The notes beneath the pieces were generated by a model that saw only the letters and a list, made by a program, of their open reading frames with translations, ran no database searches and was not told the DNA's origin. A DNA stretch of 64,000 bases. It comes from Aphanomyces cochlioides (lineage: Eukaryota; Oomycota; Saprolegniomycetes; Saprolegniales; Verrucalvaceae). A program made the translations under genes and the position numbers. The stretch covers positions 434,001-498,000 of the forward strand of contig JAHQRK010000010.1 of NCBI GenBank assembly GCA_019828595.1, read 5' to 3'. Below, in pieces: positions 30,100 through 40,831 of this stretch. Position 1 is the stretch's first letter. Each line of letters starts with the position of its first letter.

Positions 30100-30929
30100 G
30101 TGAAGTCTCGTTGGGGACTTTTGACTTCCCCCTTGCAAGTGAATCAGGCTCACCCTGGCAAACAAACGACGAAGTAGCCCACCAGGTTGCATTCTTCTCC
30201 CTCTCTTGTGGACTTGTGCTTACTCCATCATTGCATTAGACGAATCAGCTCGATATATCCCTCAACCCTAGTGCTGTTCCTTCCAAGCTCAATCATTTCA
30301 AAGCAGTCCCACGCCCACTGATTGTCGTTGGTTTACGGCATCAACTCGAAAGACGAATCACATAGTCAGTCTGTAATTCCAGCAGAATGATCTTCGCGTC
30401 AAGCACCGTAACTCTACTCCATTCGCATGTTGTGTTATTTATGAAAGGACGAACCACGGAGTCAGTCCTCGGGGGGGGCAAATAGTGTTACTGTAGTGTC
30501 ACAAGGAAAATACTGTGTATTCATTGTTCGTTGAATTCTGCTTGCTACGATTGCTTGTCGGTAGGAAGGTTAGTGCCCTTCCAGGTGTTATATGTAAGGG
30601 CAAAGCTCTGCTTAATTTCACTCGTATGAAATGTCCCTCTGTGACAGAATCAAGCCACTGGCTGTGGTGGCTATAAGTTAACAGTTGGGAGCTAGAGAGT
30701 GCAGTGTTAAGCGATGTTTAAGCTTATGGTAGACATCTTAAGGATGTGAAGGCTGTGAGAACCAACGGTTCTCCTCTTATGTTTGTGTTTGGTTGGTTGT
30801 GTGTGTTTTCTATGTATTTGAGCTAGGATGCGATGGGATAGAGAGTGTATTAGCCTTGTTAACTCACTTCTAATTGAGTCCTGAACTGAGCTCTTTCTGC
30901 TTTACTTACCTGATTCCAACGCTTTCAAC
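30100..30929. other. gap between ADH and Copia relic
   Basis: No coding signature is visible. A G-run (CGGGGGGGGC near 30471) looks like a polypurine tract, and 30660-30860 is rich in GT words. This could be the decayed 5' LTR and leader of the plus-strand Copia element, but I find no second copy to prove it. Confidence 0.3.
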
Positions 30930-32139
30930 ATTTCAAGTACGATTGCCGCTGCTGCTACCCCAAAGGACAACCTTTCCTTGCTCGTTTTTAACGGCAAGGA
31001 CAAGTTTAAAGTGTGGTCCACTAAGTTCGTGGCGCACCTTAAGTAGATCAATGCGTGGCGCTTGGCTTGCTGCCTGTGCCTCTCAGCCTGGGTGTCCAGA
31101 GCCCTAAGTCAACTATGAGGACTGGCTGCATGAAAAACTACCAATGGTGGAAGAAGAAGATGAACAGGAGAAATGGTATGAACTTTATCGTGAATAACAA
31201 GTTCAAGCAATCCACACTTTACTGAGCAAAGTGTTGCCAGACTTGTTTGTCCAACAAATGAAGGACTCCGACACGGAGACGGAGCCAATCCACAAGCTGT
31301 GGGCTGAGCTTGAGAAGTATGACGTGTTCAATGTCTCCAACGCGAAGTACAGCGTCAGCAAGCTTTTGCTAGCGGCCCAAGGCGACTTCAATAGCGATGA
31401 GGACCACTTTGCCGAGTTCAAGCCATTGAAGAATTCGATCAACTCGAATAGCCAGAAGTACATGAAACGTGATATCATTACGGACGATCTCATCTTCATG
31501 GTTCTTGGTGTGCTGCCTAGTGAGTACTACGGTGCACAAGTATCTTTGGACGAGAACTCGTACTCATTGGTCGAAATTGAAGCCAAATTGATTGGAATTT
31601 TCGGCAACAAATCGATGAAAGAAGAAGTGGGATCAAGATCCAGCTAATCAGGATTGAAGACGACGAAAGAGAACTACGTATCCAACTCAAAGAGGAAGCA
31701 TGAAGAGGGTAAGTCGATGCAAGGTGAATGCTTCTACTGCTTCGGCAAGCTGAACAACCACGCGGACGGCAAGCCACACTTCAAGAAAGCATGTCCACAG
31801 CGCAAACAAGACTTTGCGAAGAAAAAGTTCCGCACCGATATTACCTAGAAACCGAACTCAAAGAAAGCGAAGCATAATAACAAGGTTGACATCGCTGACG
31901 TGATCGACCGCGATGCAGGCTATCGTGCCACTGTGGACGATGCTACCCATCAAGGCATGCAACTGTCCAAACTTATCCCAAGTTCCACGGGTTATGTTGC
32001 AGACAGTGGGTTCGTTGACTTTGGTGACTCAATGGGTGAAGCGTTGCACGTAAACAAAGTGGACACTGATTCCATCCGCAAAAGATTGAAGGACCTTGCT
32101 GCTGATGTGCAACGTGTCACAGGCGAACTGGACTCAAAG
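30930..32139 (+). pseudogene. Ty1/Copia gag (plus-strand element), four in-frame stops
   Basis: One frame runs from SLLVFNGKDKFKVWSTKF (the usual copia gag opening, substrate block plus W) through LLAAQGDFNSDEDHFAEFK and TDDLIFMVLGVLPSEY. It reaches a long-spaced knuckle CFYCFGKLNNH...HFKKAC near 31731, then ELDSK at 32139. Stops interrupt near 31036, 31195, 31645 and 31846, but between them the frame is kept, so decay is by substitution. The sister element on the minus strand has the same knuckle layout. Confidence 0.85.
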
Positions 32140-32196
32140 GTATGTACACATTATCTATGTCTACTGACTGATCGTCAACTGTGTTGTATTGATTAG
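32140..32196 (+). other. 57-nt intron-like segment at the gag/protease junction; its TAG is also the gag stop
   Basis: GTATGTAC...TTGATTAG has a consensus donor, an internal CTGAC branch-like word and a TAG acceptor. Unspliced, gag reads through the segment and ends exactly at its terminal TAG (32194-32196). Spliced, ELDSK joins ALGSGCGRHLTG, the protease, in frame. The minus-strand Copia element has a GTAATAC...CTAACTCGCAG segment (37635-37672) after VELDK at the homologous place. Confidence 0.65.
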
Positions 32197-33340
32197 GCAC
32201 TGGGCAGTGGATGCGGTCGTCACTTGACAGGAATAGGAAGTTACTGTATAAACAAAAGTAATGATAACAGTCTTGTCTTTAGATTTGGTGAAGGGACGAA
32301 ACTTGTGAGCTCACATGTAGGGTCGATTCAGTTGTGGTTTCGGTCAACCATTGGTGTAGCCTTATATGTTCAACTCAATTGTATTAGTGCCTGGAGCTAA
32401 GTCAAACATCCTTAGTAAAAAGGTCTTGAAAGATCAAAATTATCACATTGTATTGAGTATGTGTGGTAAATATAAGTATGTTTTGAAACATGATATGTTG
32501 CAGTTCGTCGCTGTGTCCATCAATGCTCGTACAATGTAAATCATTGGACATCACACGACAGAAATGACAGAAATGTGACGCTCTTCTGTCATACATGTGC
32601 ATTGATGAAGGATATGAGGATGTCAATTCGAAACGCTTCAACCAATTGCGTTAAAGCAAACTTACATACTATGCATGTGGACAACTGTGGTCCCGTGAAA
32701 CAAAATAGACTCTATGGTACAAGGCCTAATATATGATATCGATGCAGTTTGATTGATGACAACTCATCTTTCCGCTGGGTATTCGTGTTTAGTGAAAAGT
32801 TAGAGGTTCCTAAGGTTTTAAAGGAACTTCTCACCCAGATCGAACGAGAACATAGTGCAGGAATAGTGCAATTGCGATCTGACGGTGGAACAAAGCTCAA
32901 CAATAGGACACTGCAATTATATTGTAAAGGAAATGGTATTCGTTATCAAAAGTCTAATTCTTACTACAAGGAAGAGAATGGTAGTGCTGAAAGAGACTTC
33001 CAGGCCAAGTTCGGTAAGATAAGGTGTGCTCTGCGTGATCCACAGTTGCCCCAGTTAAATGGTGGCCAGAGGCTTTCCATTACATGAATTACACTCAGAA
33101 TCGTATCCCTATGGCACGACTGGGAAGTCGTACTCCCTTTGAGATACTGTATGGTAAACTACCTGATATAAGTATGATTCAAGCCTGGGGGCGCGTGTGT
33201 TATGCACACGTCCCAGTCGAAGTGTGCGAAGACAAGAAATTGTCTGCACGAGCTGTCCGTTGTCGGCTGCTTGGAGTGTCAGAAGAATGTATAGGCTACA
33301 GACTGTTGCATGAAGTCGAAAATCGATTCATTTAGCCAGA
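32197..33340 (+). pseudogene. Copia protease and integrase (plus-strand element)
   Basis: After the intron the protease reads ALGSGCGRHLTG, where the catalytic D-S-G has become G-S-G. In the same frame follow FRFGEGTKLVSSHVG and, after stops, LHTMHVDNCGPVKQ and IDDNSSFRWVFVF (integrase Asp), then LRSDGGTKL (second Asp) and NGSAERDFQ (Glu region). A frameshift near 33065 leads to NYTQNRIPMARL and the copia end-of-integrase block FEILYGKLPDISMI...WGRVCYAHVP. The part after 33340 decays. Confidence 0.85.
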
Positions 33341-33961
33341 GTCACCTTTGATACTGCATATAAGACAATTATTTAATAAACAAACAATATATATAATAAG
33401 ACAATCATTCAATAAAAGATGCATTCAATTTAAAGGCCCAACCTCTTACGACTAATGAGGTTAGGGAGGTAGACGACTTAGATAGTCTCAGTCCACCTCC
33501 ATGCCTGAAAATAAGGCTAAAGTGGACGCTCTTGATGATTCACCAGTAGACGTACTGGCACCGGCTACAACTAATCTTCGAGTCATTGAACGGTTGGAAA
33601 GAAAGCGAAATTCTACTGTATGTGAGGATTCTTCGTCTAAAGTCATTCCCACGTTAGTGTGAGAACCTAGGCAGGGTGAGACGACGAACAGAGGTAACAA
33701 AGGACAAGTTTATCAGAGATAAAACGGTTAATGAAAGTGGTTTCAACTCCTCAAGTAGAGTTTCTGCATTGCTAACAAATACAGAAATTGCAAGCACACA
33801 CAGAAATGCAGGAGAGTAAACACAATATGTATGGAAAGGAGAATGGGTTCAGTTCCAAGGAGGCAAATTGGGTTGTGAGCGCTCCTCTTCACATCATGGC
33901 CAATTAGTCCAGTGAAGCACAACCAACCACTGGCTTATGGATTATAACAAATTCTAAACAG
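33341..33961 (+). other. decayed Copia linker and AT-rich DNA
   Basis: 33450-33660 still resembles the Ser/Pro-rich linker between copia integrase and RT (EVDDLDSLSPPP), with frame changes. After about 33700 nothing is recognisable until repeats of the LTR type appear (AACCAACCACTGGCTTATGG near 33921). Confidence 0.4.
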
Positions 33962-34205
33962 TGTTATAATTGTCTTATAGTCCAAAGCATAACCAACCAC
34001 TGACGTATGGATTATAACAAATGCTAATCAGTTATATAGTTTTATTATAACACTTGCTGCACTTGTTATTACAGTGGTATGATTGGTTGTTGTAGTGTTA
34101 TTATCGAGGGGTCGGACTCCTCTTCACAATGCATTGTACTTCATTAAAGTAATAGGACGAATCTCCAATATCCGTTTCAAGCCGGACATACTATCATATC
34201 TAACA
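33962..34205 (-). repeat. 3' LTR of the minus-strand Copia
   Basis: Ends at 34205 with CATATCTAACA next to the polypurine tract. An extra partial LTR-like unit (AACCAACCACTGGC...CTAAACAG) lies just outside it at 33921-33961, so the true border may be further left. Confidence 0.7.
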
Positions 34206-34267
34206 CTCCCACTTGAAGAGTGAGGAGACCCTCAAACCTAACCCGAAGTGGTTGGTCCTGGTTACTG

Positions 34268-34636
34268 TTACACACTTGTCAGCAGTCCATACTGAGACAA
34301 AGTTCTTACACCCATGACATCACGCAGGAACTGAAATTGCTTCACTGGCAGTGCTTTTGTTAGTATATCTGCAAGCATCTCTTCAGTCTTGCAATACTTT
34401 ACTCTTATTCTTTGCTTTTCCACCAAGTCTCTAGCAAACAGATATCGAGTCTCAATATTTTTACTAGCACGATGATTTCCTGGATTGTGCACTATGTCTT
34501 TAGCTGCAGTTTTGTCACACCAGAAAACTACTGGACCAGATGGCTTGAAGCCCATCTCAGACAGTAAATGACACATCCACTCGCACTCTTTAACGCCTTC
34601 ACTTAAGGCAACTAACTCAGACTCTGTGACACGCAT
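34268..34636 (-). pseudogene. Copia RNase H, C-terminal part
   Basis: The minus strand reads TESELVALSEGVKECEWM, FWCDKTAAKDIVHNPGNH, KNIETRYLFARDLVE and DILTKALP, the standard copia RNase H tail with its Asp-rich catalytic positions. The link to RT (34750) is broken by stops. Confidence 0.85.
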
Positions 34637-34749
34637 GCCTGCTTACTACTACACCAAGATATACAGACACCAGCTATAATAACAATATAACCTGTGACTG
34701 ATTTACGCTCTTTTTGTCGAGTCGCGAAACTTGCATCCGTGTAGACTTC

Positions 34750-35800
34750 TTAGGAAACACTTGATTGGTTTCCATCAATTCGAAGTCCATGTTTGGATGT
34801 CCCTTTCAAATATCTTAGTACTCTCAGGGCTGCTTCCCAATGAACTTTATTATAACAAGATAGAAACTTACTTAGATCTCGAACAGCTTTCGCAATGTCA
34901 GATCGAGTGCCTCGAACTAAATACTGTAAAGAGCCTACCAGACCTCTATAGTCGTATGGTTGAGCCGCTATTTCTGCCGATGACATTGATGATTCTGGAT
35001 ACAGTTCTACTCCCACTAACTGAGGAGTCGATGCAATTTTACATTCAGTCATGCTGTACTTTGCTAACAAGTCATCGATGTATTTTTCTTGTGACAGAGC
35101 CATTGTTTTATTGGCCCTATTTCCTTGAACTCTTATTTTCAGGATGTAATTCAAATCACCAAGGTCTTTCATTTTGAATCTCCGACAGAGTTGAGATTGG
35201 AGTTCATCAACAAGTTTTTGCTGGTTTGATATGATAGTTAGATCGTCGACGTAAACAACGACAATTATCCAACTATTATCCACAACATCTCCCACTTTTC
35301 GAACAAAGATGTAGTACTCTTTGCTGCATCGTTCAAAACCAATTGATGTCAAAACTCGTGGAGTAGATTATACCATATCCTAGGAGCCTGTTTAAGGCCG
35401 TAGATACTCTTAACAAGCTTATAGACTAGATGTTTAGCATTTAAGTTAACATAACCCGGTGCTTGTTTCATGTAGATCTGAGTGTCTGAGGGAATATGCC
35501 CGTTGAGAAAAGCTGTATGTACATCCTCTGTTTGATTTCACAATCAAAGATTACACCGATAGCTAGAACTAGTCTAAGCGATTCGAATCGGACGACAGGT
35601 GCATAGACATCGTCGCAATCAATCCCAAACTCTTGATGACAGCCTTGCGCAACAAGGCGCGCCTTAAAGCGTTCGACACTCCCATTGGAGTGATATTTGA
35701 CTGTATACACCCAGTGGCAAGGAACGGCCTGTCTACCGTGTGGTAATGTTGTTAATTGCCATGCATTATTATCAATAAGTGAATTGTATTCTTCATCCAT
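34750..35800 (-). pseudogene. Copia reverse transcriptase
   Basis: The first block (35800-35468) has MDEEYNSLIDNNAWQL, PCHWVYTVKYHSNG, RFKARLVAQGCHQ and DDVYAPVVRFESLR. After a frame loss the second block (35352-34750) holds the catalytic VVVYVDDLTII, FKMKDLGDLNYIL, QEKYIDDLLAKY and the GSLQYLVRGTRSDI segment that leads to RNase H. The YVDD core is intact. Disruption lies between the blocks (about 35350-35470). Confidence 0.9.
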
Positions 35801-37329
35801 GGCTTTACGCCATTGTCTACTATATGTCCCGATAAGGTCTCTCGAAGTGACCGATGGACTGGAATACGTGTCGTCGGATTCGCATGTACTGGAGTATGGC
35901 CGACGTTTACTTCATAGACAATATTTTCATCAATAGTTCTGAGACCAGAATCTGATGAGTAGAGCAATTCACTCAACTCTAAACTATGAAGTCTTGGGTG
36001 AACGGCACTAGCAGATGCTAGACCACATCTATAGTCAGCATACCGATTCGGCACACGTCTATTGAGTCTCTGAGGTCGCTGAACAGACTCAAGAGATGGT
36101 AAATTGGGACTTCTGTACACATTAGGTGAAGGTGAATTCGATGAATTCACCGTAGTGCTCCCACTAGCTGTAATAACACAAGCTCGTTTCGATGAAATAC
36201 TTTGAGAATATAGTGACGTAATTCGCTTCGAGCTAGCTCTGTTTAAGGTTGTACTATCATCTATGTCTAGACGATGCTCATCCTGGACGTCTACAGGTGT
36301 ACATGATGGATCCATTCGTATCACTGTATGTTCCGATTCACTACGATACATACGACGTGGATCATGTGAGTCTGCTACTGATTGAGAATGCAATGCAGCA
36401 ATGTCATTTATGTCAGCAGCAGAGAGAGGTGCAAGATCCTCCACAAACGCATTGTGTATGCACGTCTCCTAGATAACTTCTATCGAAAGTAACATCACGA
36501 GCAATTATAAACTTATTGTCGTGAATGTCTAGTAATCTATAGCCTTTGTAGTCTTCGGCAATACCGAGTAATCTACATTTGATGGCCCTTGACGACAATT
36601 TCTTGTCAGATCGAAGGTCACGGGGTATGTGGGCATAGCACACGGATCCCCACACGTGAATACAGTTCATGTCAGGGGGACACCATGTAGACACTCATAT
36701 GGTGTCATGTAGTTTAATCTCTGGGACGGTGTTCTATTCTGAATGTACGTGGCATACACCAATGCCTCTGGCCACCATTTAGATGGTACTAACTTCATTA
36801 ATTCCTTCACAGTTGATGGAATTGAGTCTTTAGACTGATGAAGTGATGCCCACCTGTAAGATGTTGCATCGTCAACAATAGAGCAGTAATAACGGATAGA
36901 GTTTATAGGTCCATATATTCCTGGTTGCTTCAATGGGCCACATGTGTCCATGTGAAGTGAACCTAGAGGTTCAGGATGTCTAGAACCTATGAGCTGTTTA
37001 AAAGACATTCGACGATGCTTTGCTTTTACACAAGTCTTACAGAACATGTTAATATTTCGAAGGCTATCAAGGTGAAGCCGTGGAGCTCCTTTCAACTCGC
37101 CTCTAGTCAACATAATGACTAGTGTTGCTTTATTCACATGCCCCAAGCGGACATGCCATTCACGTAACAGTTCATGTGTACGTTCAACGCTTGTAACTAC
37201 GTTAGTAGGGACATTTACGAGTTTATCTGCTTTACACCTAGCTTGTCTATCTTCAACAGATAAGCTCTTTGTGTAGTATGCTCCACCAATACAGCTCGCA
37301 ACGAATTGGAGTTTATTATCACGAAACAC
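35801..37329 (-). pseudogene. Copia integrase and linker, with internal deletion of the catalytic core
   Basis: From 37329 the frame gives the GAG-pre-integrase finger (WHVRLGHVNKATL, CKTCVKAKHRR), then LGSLHMDTCGPLKQ and SIVDDATSYRWASL. It jumps directly from STVKELMKL to KWWPEALVYATYIQNRTP. The segment with the second Asp and the catalytic Glu, retained in the plus-strand relative, is deleted in frame. A frame change near 36680 leads to VWGSVCYAHIPRDL and KCRLLGIAEDYKGYRL, then the Ser/Thr-rich linker (36444-35801). Confidence 0.85.
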
Positions 37330-37459
37330 ATACTTGTACGTGCTACATGAGCTGTCAATAATGAAGTAACCGGACTGTTTTAGGCGACTTTCACTTAGGA
37401 TGTTAGCTGTAGCTCCTGGTACATAGGCTACACTGCTAAAGGTGAAAGGTTGGATTCCA

Positions 37460-37936
37460 TCAGGAGACTAGCCACAACTTTACTACACCTAAATGAGTGC
37501 TTTGCAACTCGTTTTCACCTCCAAATTTAAACACGAATCCACTGTGTTCATTAGATTTAACTAGAAACTGCGAACTACCAGTCATGTGATGACCACATCC
37601 GCTATCTTGAGCCCATTCACTTCTACTCATTGTCCTGCGAGTTAGTAAATGAGAGAACTTGTGCAGTATTACCTTGTCCAACTCCACGGAAAGCGTCTTC
37701 ATAGAAGCGGCTGCGTTTTCCATGCGTGGCGTTGTTGTAGTGTCGACCGACAACGCGGGTGAAAATGACATGATATCATCACCCATCTCGTCGTCGTCGT
37801 TGAACAAAATATGTTCAATGCTTGTGCTCTCGTCGGCACCAGGAATGGCAACATCAGCACGGACGCTTCCAGTATCAGGTAAATCGACTGCGCGCTGTGT
37901 GGTGACGGCGCCACAAGGTACTTCTTCTCGCTTCAC
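37460..37936 (-). pseudogene. Copia gag/protease junction and protease
   Basis: The frame contains SVELDK, then an intron-like segment (37635-37672), then SEWAQDSGCGHHMTG, the protease active site with its D-S-G intact, and VFKFGGENELQSTHLG. It ends at a stop near 37460. In this copy the unspliced frame stays open across the segment, unlike the plus-strand element, and splicing as drawn would not restore frame, so small indels have occurred. Confidence 0.8.
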
Positions 37937-38831
37937 ATCGCGACCGCGTGGAGTTGCATCCTGGATCCTTCGTGGCGCTTCAAAAATATTGGATCAAACC
38001 CACCCGGGGCAAACTCATCTGCCCGCTTTGGGCACTTCCATTTCGGATGGTCCTTCCCGTCGACGTTGTACTTGCCAGTGCAGTAAAAGCACACTCCATT
38101 CTGCGGCGAAGGTCTTTGATATCCCTTGCCATGGCCGGTGTCGGCACGTTTGCTCTGATTGGCTGGCCCACTGGATGACTTTCGATTTCCAGCGCTCTGA
38201 TTGGCCAATCTTGCGACATTGTTCACAGGGATTTCTTGCTTGGTATTTTGACCACCCATGGTCAAACTAGCGACTTTTCTTTGACCAAAACCACCCACCA
38301 GTTTAGTCTCGACTTCAGACAAGGTGAAAGATGCATCATATTTGATCTGTGCACCATAAAATTGAGAAGTTAATTCATTCAATGCTAAGTAAATAAGCAT
38401 ATCATCAGTCACACTATCTCTTCCCACGTGTTGCTGGGATTGAGCATTGATCAAATTCTTAAATGACTTCATCTCACCAAACCATGACTGAATATTGTCA
38501 AATGGGTTTTGAGCGGTTTTATCTAGTTGTCCCATATAACTAGTAACGGCAGATACGTTTGAAATACCGTAACACCGATTGACTTCAGACCACACCTCAT
38601 GCAAACGACTTTGGAAGAAGTTGATACAAATAATAACGAACCTTTTGTTCTGTCCGTTTCCTATTGTATGCATGCCATTGGTCATGCGCCTCATCACCAG
38701 TTGAAACAACAGGAGGCACACCTGTTAACCAATCCTCATACTTAATTCGAGGTTCCACACACGAAACGAGGCCTTCTTTCCGTCAAATGCCAGAAGAGCC
38801 AAGTCCGCGGGGAGACCAGATTTCGAAACAG
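37933..38831 (-). pseudogene. Copia gag (minus-strand element)
   Basis: The start, just inside the LTR, reads LLAFDGKKASFRVW in one frame. After frame changes it continues from 38721 through NPFDNIQSWFGEMKSFK, TDDMLIYLALNELTSQFY and the knuckle CFYCTGKYNVDGKDHPKWKC. Layout and motifs match the plus-strand gag at 30930-32139, so both belong to one family. Confidence 0.85.
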
Positions 38832-39095
38832 TGTTATAATTGTCTTATAGTCCAAAGCATAACCAACCACTGACGTATGGATTATAACAAATTCTAAACA
38901 GTGTTATAATTGTCTTATAGTCCAAAGCTTAACCAACCACTGACGTATGCACTTGTTATTACAGTGGCATGATTGGTTGTTGTAGTGTTATTATCGAGGG
39001 GTCGGACTCCTCTTCACAATGCATTGTACTTCATTAAAGTAATAGGACGAATCTCCAATATCCGTTTCAAGCCGGATATACTATCATATCTAACA
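38832..39095 (-). repeat. 5' LTR of the minus-strand Copia
   Basis: It begins (minus strand) TGTTAGATATGATAG at 39095 and ends at 38832. It holds two copies of a ~70-bp unit (TGTTATAATTGTC...), one more than the other LTR shows inside the same bounds. The sequence just inside, on the minus strand, is CTGTTTCGAAATCTGG, not a standard tRNA-Met primer site. Confidence 0.8.
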
Positions 39096-39367
39096 ATTGC
39101 AGATACCTCAAACAAGTATAAATATGCCGAATATTCAATTTGAAAGCCAACTGAGGCATAAATAATGCGGACAATGGAGTGAAGAGAGCAGAGTCTCGAT
39201 GACCATGGAGAAACTTTTGCAGGCACAGCAGTTTCTATTCAGAATGAATTACCCGGCCGAGGCGACACCAAACGTGGAGCCCAGCCGTTGCGGCACCATT
39301 TTAAAACCTAACCGCCGCCCAAAGCTATTTCTAGACAACGAATACAAACTGGACAGGAAAACAGTAG

Positions 39368-39990
39368 ATGCATCTTGAGTCAAGAAAATCAACAAAGAAG
39401 TGGTTGGAAGCTCTGAATTCAGCGTACAACTCCTTAATGGATAATGGAACGTGGAAACTAGTCACGCTTCATCCTAATCGAAAGGCAATTCCGTGTCATC
39501 ATTGGGTGTTTAATATTAAGTACCACTCCAACGGAGCAGTTAAAAGTTACAAAGCTAGGCTAGTTGCTCAAGGGTGTCACCAAGAGTATGGTGTCGATTG
39601 CGACGAAGTGTATGCTCCTGTAGCTAGATTTGAGTATTTAAGATTAGTCTTAGCTATCGGAGTTATAAAGGATTGGCATATCCATCAAATGAATGTCCAT
39701 ACAGCCTTTCTTAATGGCACACGAAACACGTATTTACATGCGACAGCCACCTGGCTATGTCGTTAAAGGGAGGTAAACTCCAGTATGTGAGTTGAAAAAG
39801 AGCATATATGGCCTGAAACAGGCGCCTCGTGTTTGATATCTTATGCTCCATGAATTTTTGACGCAAGTGGGTTTCGTACGGTGCTGCAAAGAGTACAGTC
39901 TTTACATAAAAAAGTGGGCGATATGGATGAAGATGTTGTCATAGTTGTGGTGGTCTACGTTGATGACTTGACCATTATGTCCCATTAAGT
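39368..39990 (+). pseudogene. Copia reverse transcriptase fragment, plus strand
   Basis: It reads STKKWLEALNSAYNSLMD, AIPCHHWVFNIKYHSNG, YKARLVAQGCHQEYG, DEVYAPVARFEYLRLVLA and HIHQMNVHTAFLNG. With frame changes it continues to SIYGLKQAPR and VVYVDDLTIM near 39960, where it stops. It has the orientation of the 30930-33340 relic. If the minus-strand Copia inserted into that element, this would be its RT. RNase H and a 3' LTR are missing. Confidence 0.8.
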
Positions 39991-40552
39991 CAATTCATCA
40001 CTGACGTACTAAGACGAGTAACATGATTCGCATGTTTTATTTTAGATTTCACTAGTGAATGAAGACAAGCAATACAGTATCGATCTCAGGAGCCAAACTG
40101 TTCACAGCGGTCAAACGCTTCTTGATCTAAACACGTTTGCCTTTAGAGTATCTGCTTTTCAAGCACAAATTAACCGTAGCACAGCTGCAATAAGCTGAAG
40201 CATGGAGAATTTTTCAAGTGTAAACTATAATATCTATTTCAATAATACTTTGAAGTATGTTCGAAGATTAAAAAAACTACAAATAGACTTGGGATATGTT
40301 GATGACAAGCTTCCTGTTGGCTGTGTGTGCACGATTATAGCGAAGTAAAAAATACTTCTAATATGCATCTTAATTGTTGTTTTATCTCCAATCCACGTGT
40401 CGGTGACAGCCGAATTATTCTCCAGTCTTGAAATGAGTGCATAATTCCTAGAAGCAGATTATTCACATTCTTCACCAGACCAAAGTTATTTCATTGGCTA
40501 TAAAGAGCCAATGAAAATTAAGGAGCTTGGTGAAAACGGTGAAAAAATACAC
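39991..40552. other. AT-rich gap without a gene
   Basis: I see only short random frames. ATTGGCTATAAAGAGCCAAT near 40493-40512 is a short inverted repeat (ATTGGCT / AGCCAAT). The Harbinger target site TAA follows at 40553. Confidence 0.5.
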
Positions 40553-40831
40553 TAAGAGCATCTCCACCCGTCACTGAATTTGACACTGAAACTGAGTTTT
40601 CGGGCAGAGTGACACTGAGTCTTGCTCCACCGGTACACAGAGTCTGACACGGACACGTAGTTTAAAAGTCAGGCCCCGCAGTTTGGAGCCTCCGACACTG
40701 AGTTTAGACCCCAAAACTCAGTGTCAGAGCACAACACTGAGTTTTCGAATATCTTCGAATTTGTATGCTTCAAAAATATACTACACTGAACTATAGCATA
40801 CATTGAAACAATATTCCGTCAGTTGAGTAAA

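Larger units (their letters stand above)
33962..39095 (-). mobile_element. Ty1/Copia element on the minus strand, LTR to LTR
   Basis: Related terminal repeats at 33962-34205 and 38832-39095 bound a minus-strand gag - protease - integrase - RT - RNase H series, the Copia order. LTR ends on the plus strand are TGTTATAATTG...TATCTAACA (TGTTA/TAACA). The polypurine tract CAAGTGGGAG precedes the downstream LTR. The LTRs differ by duplication or loss of a ~70-bp internal unit (TGTTATAATTG...CTAAACAG). I could not find a matching 5-bp target duplication (right flank ATTGC), so one border may be rearranged. All genes carry lesions. Confidence 0.85.

Noticed and set aside
33787..33791. ATTGC as the target duplication of the minus-strand Copia
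   Set aside because: The sequence after this ATTGC does not begin an LTR; the match to the right flank (39096-39100) is probably chance.
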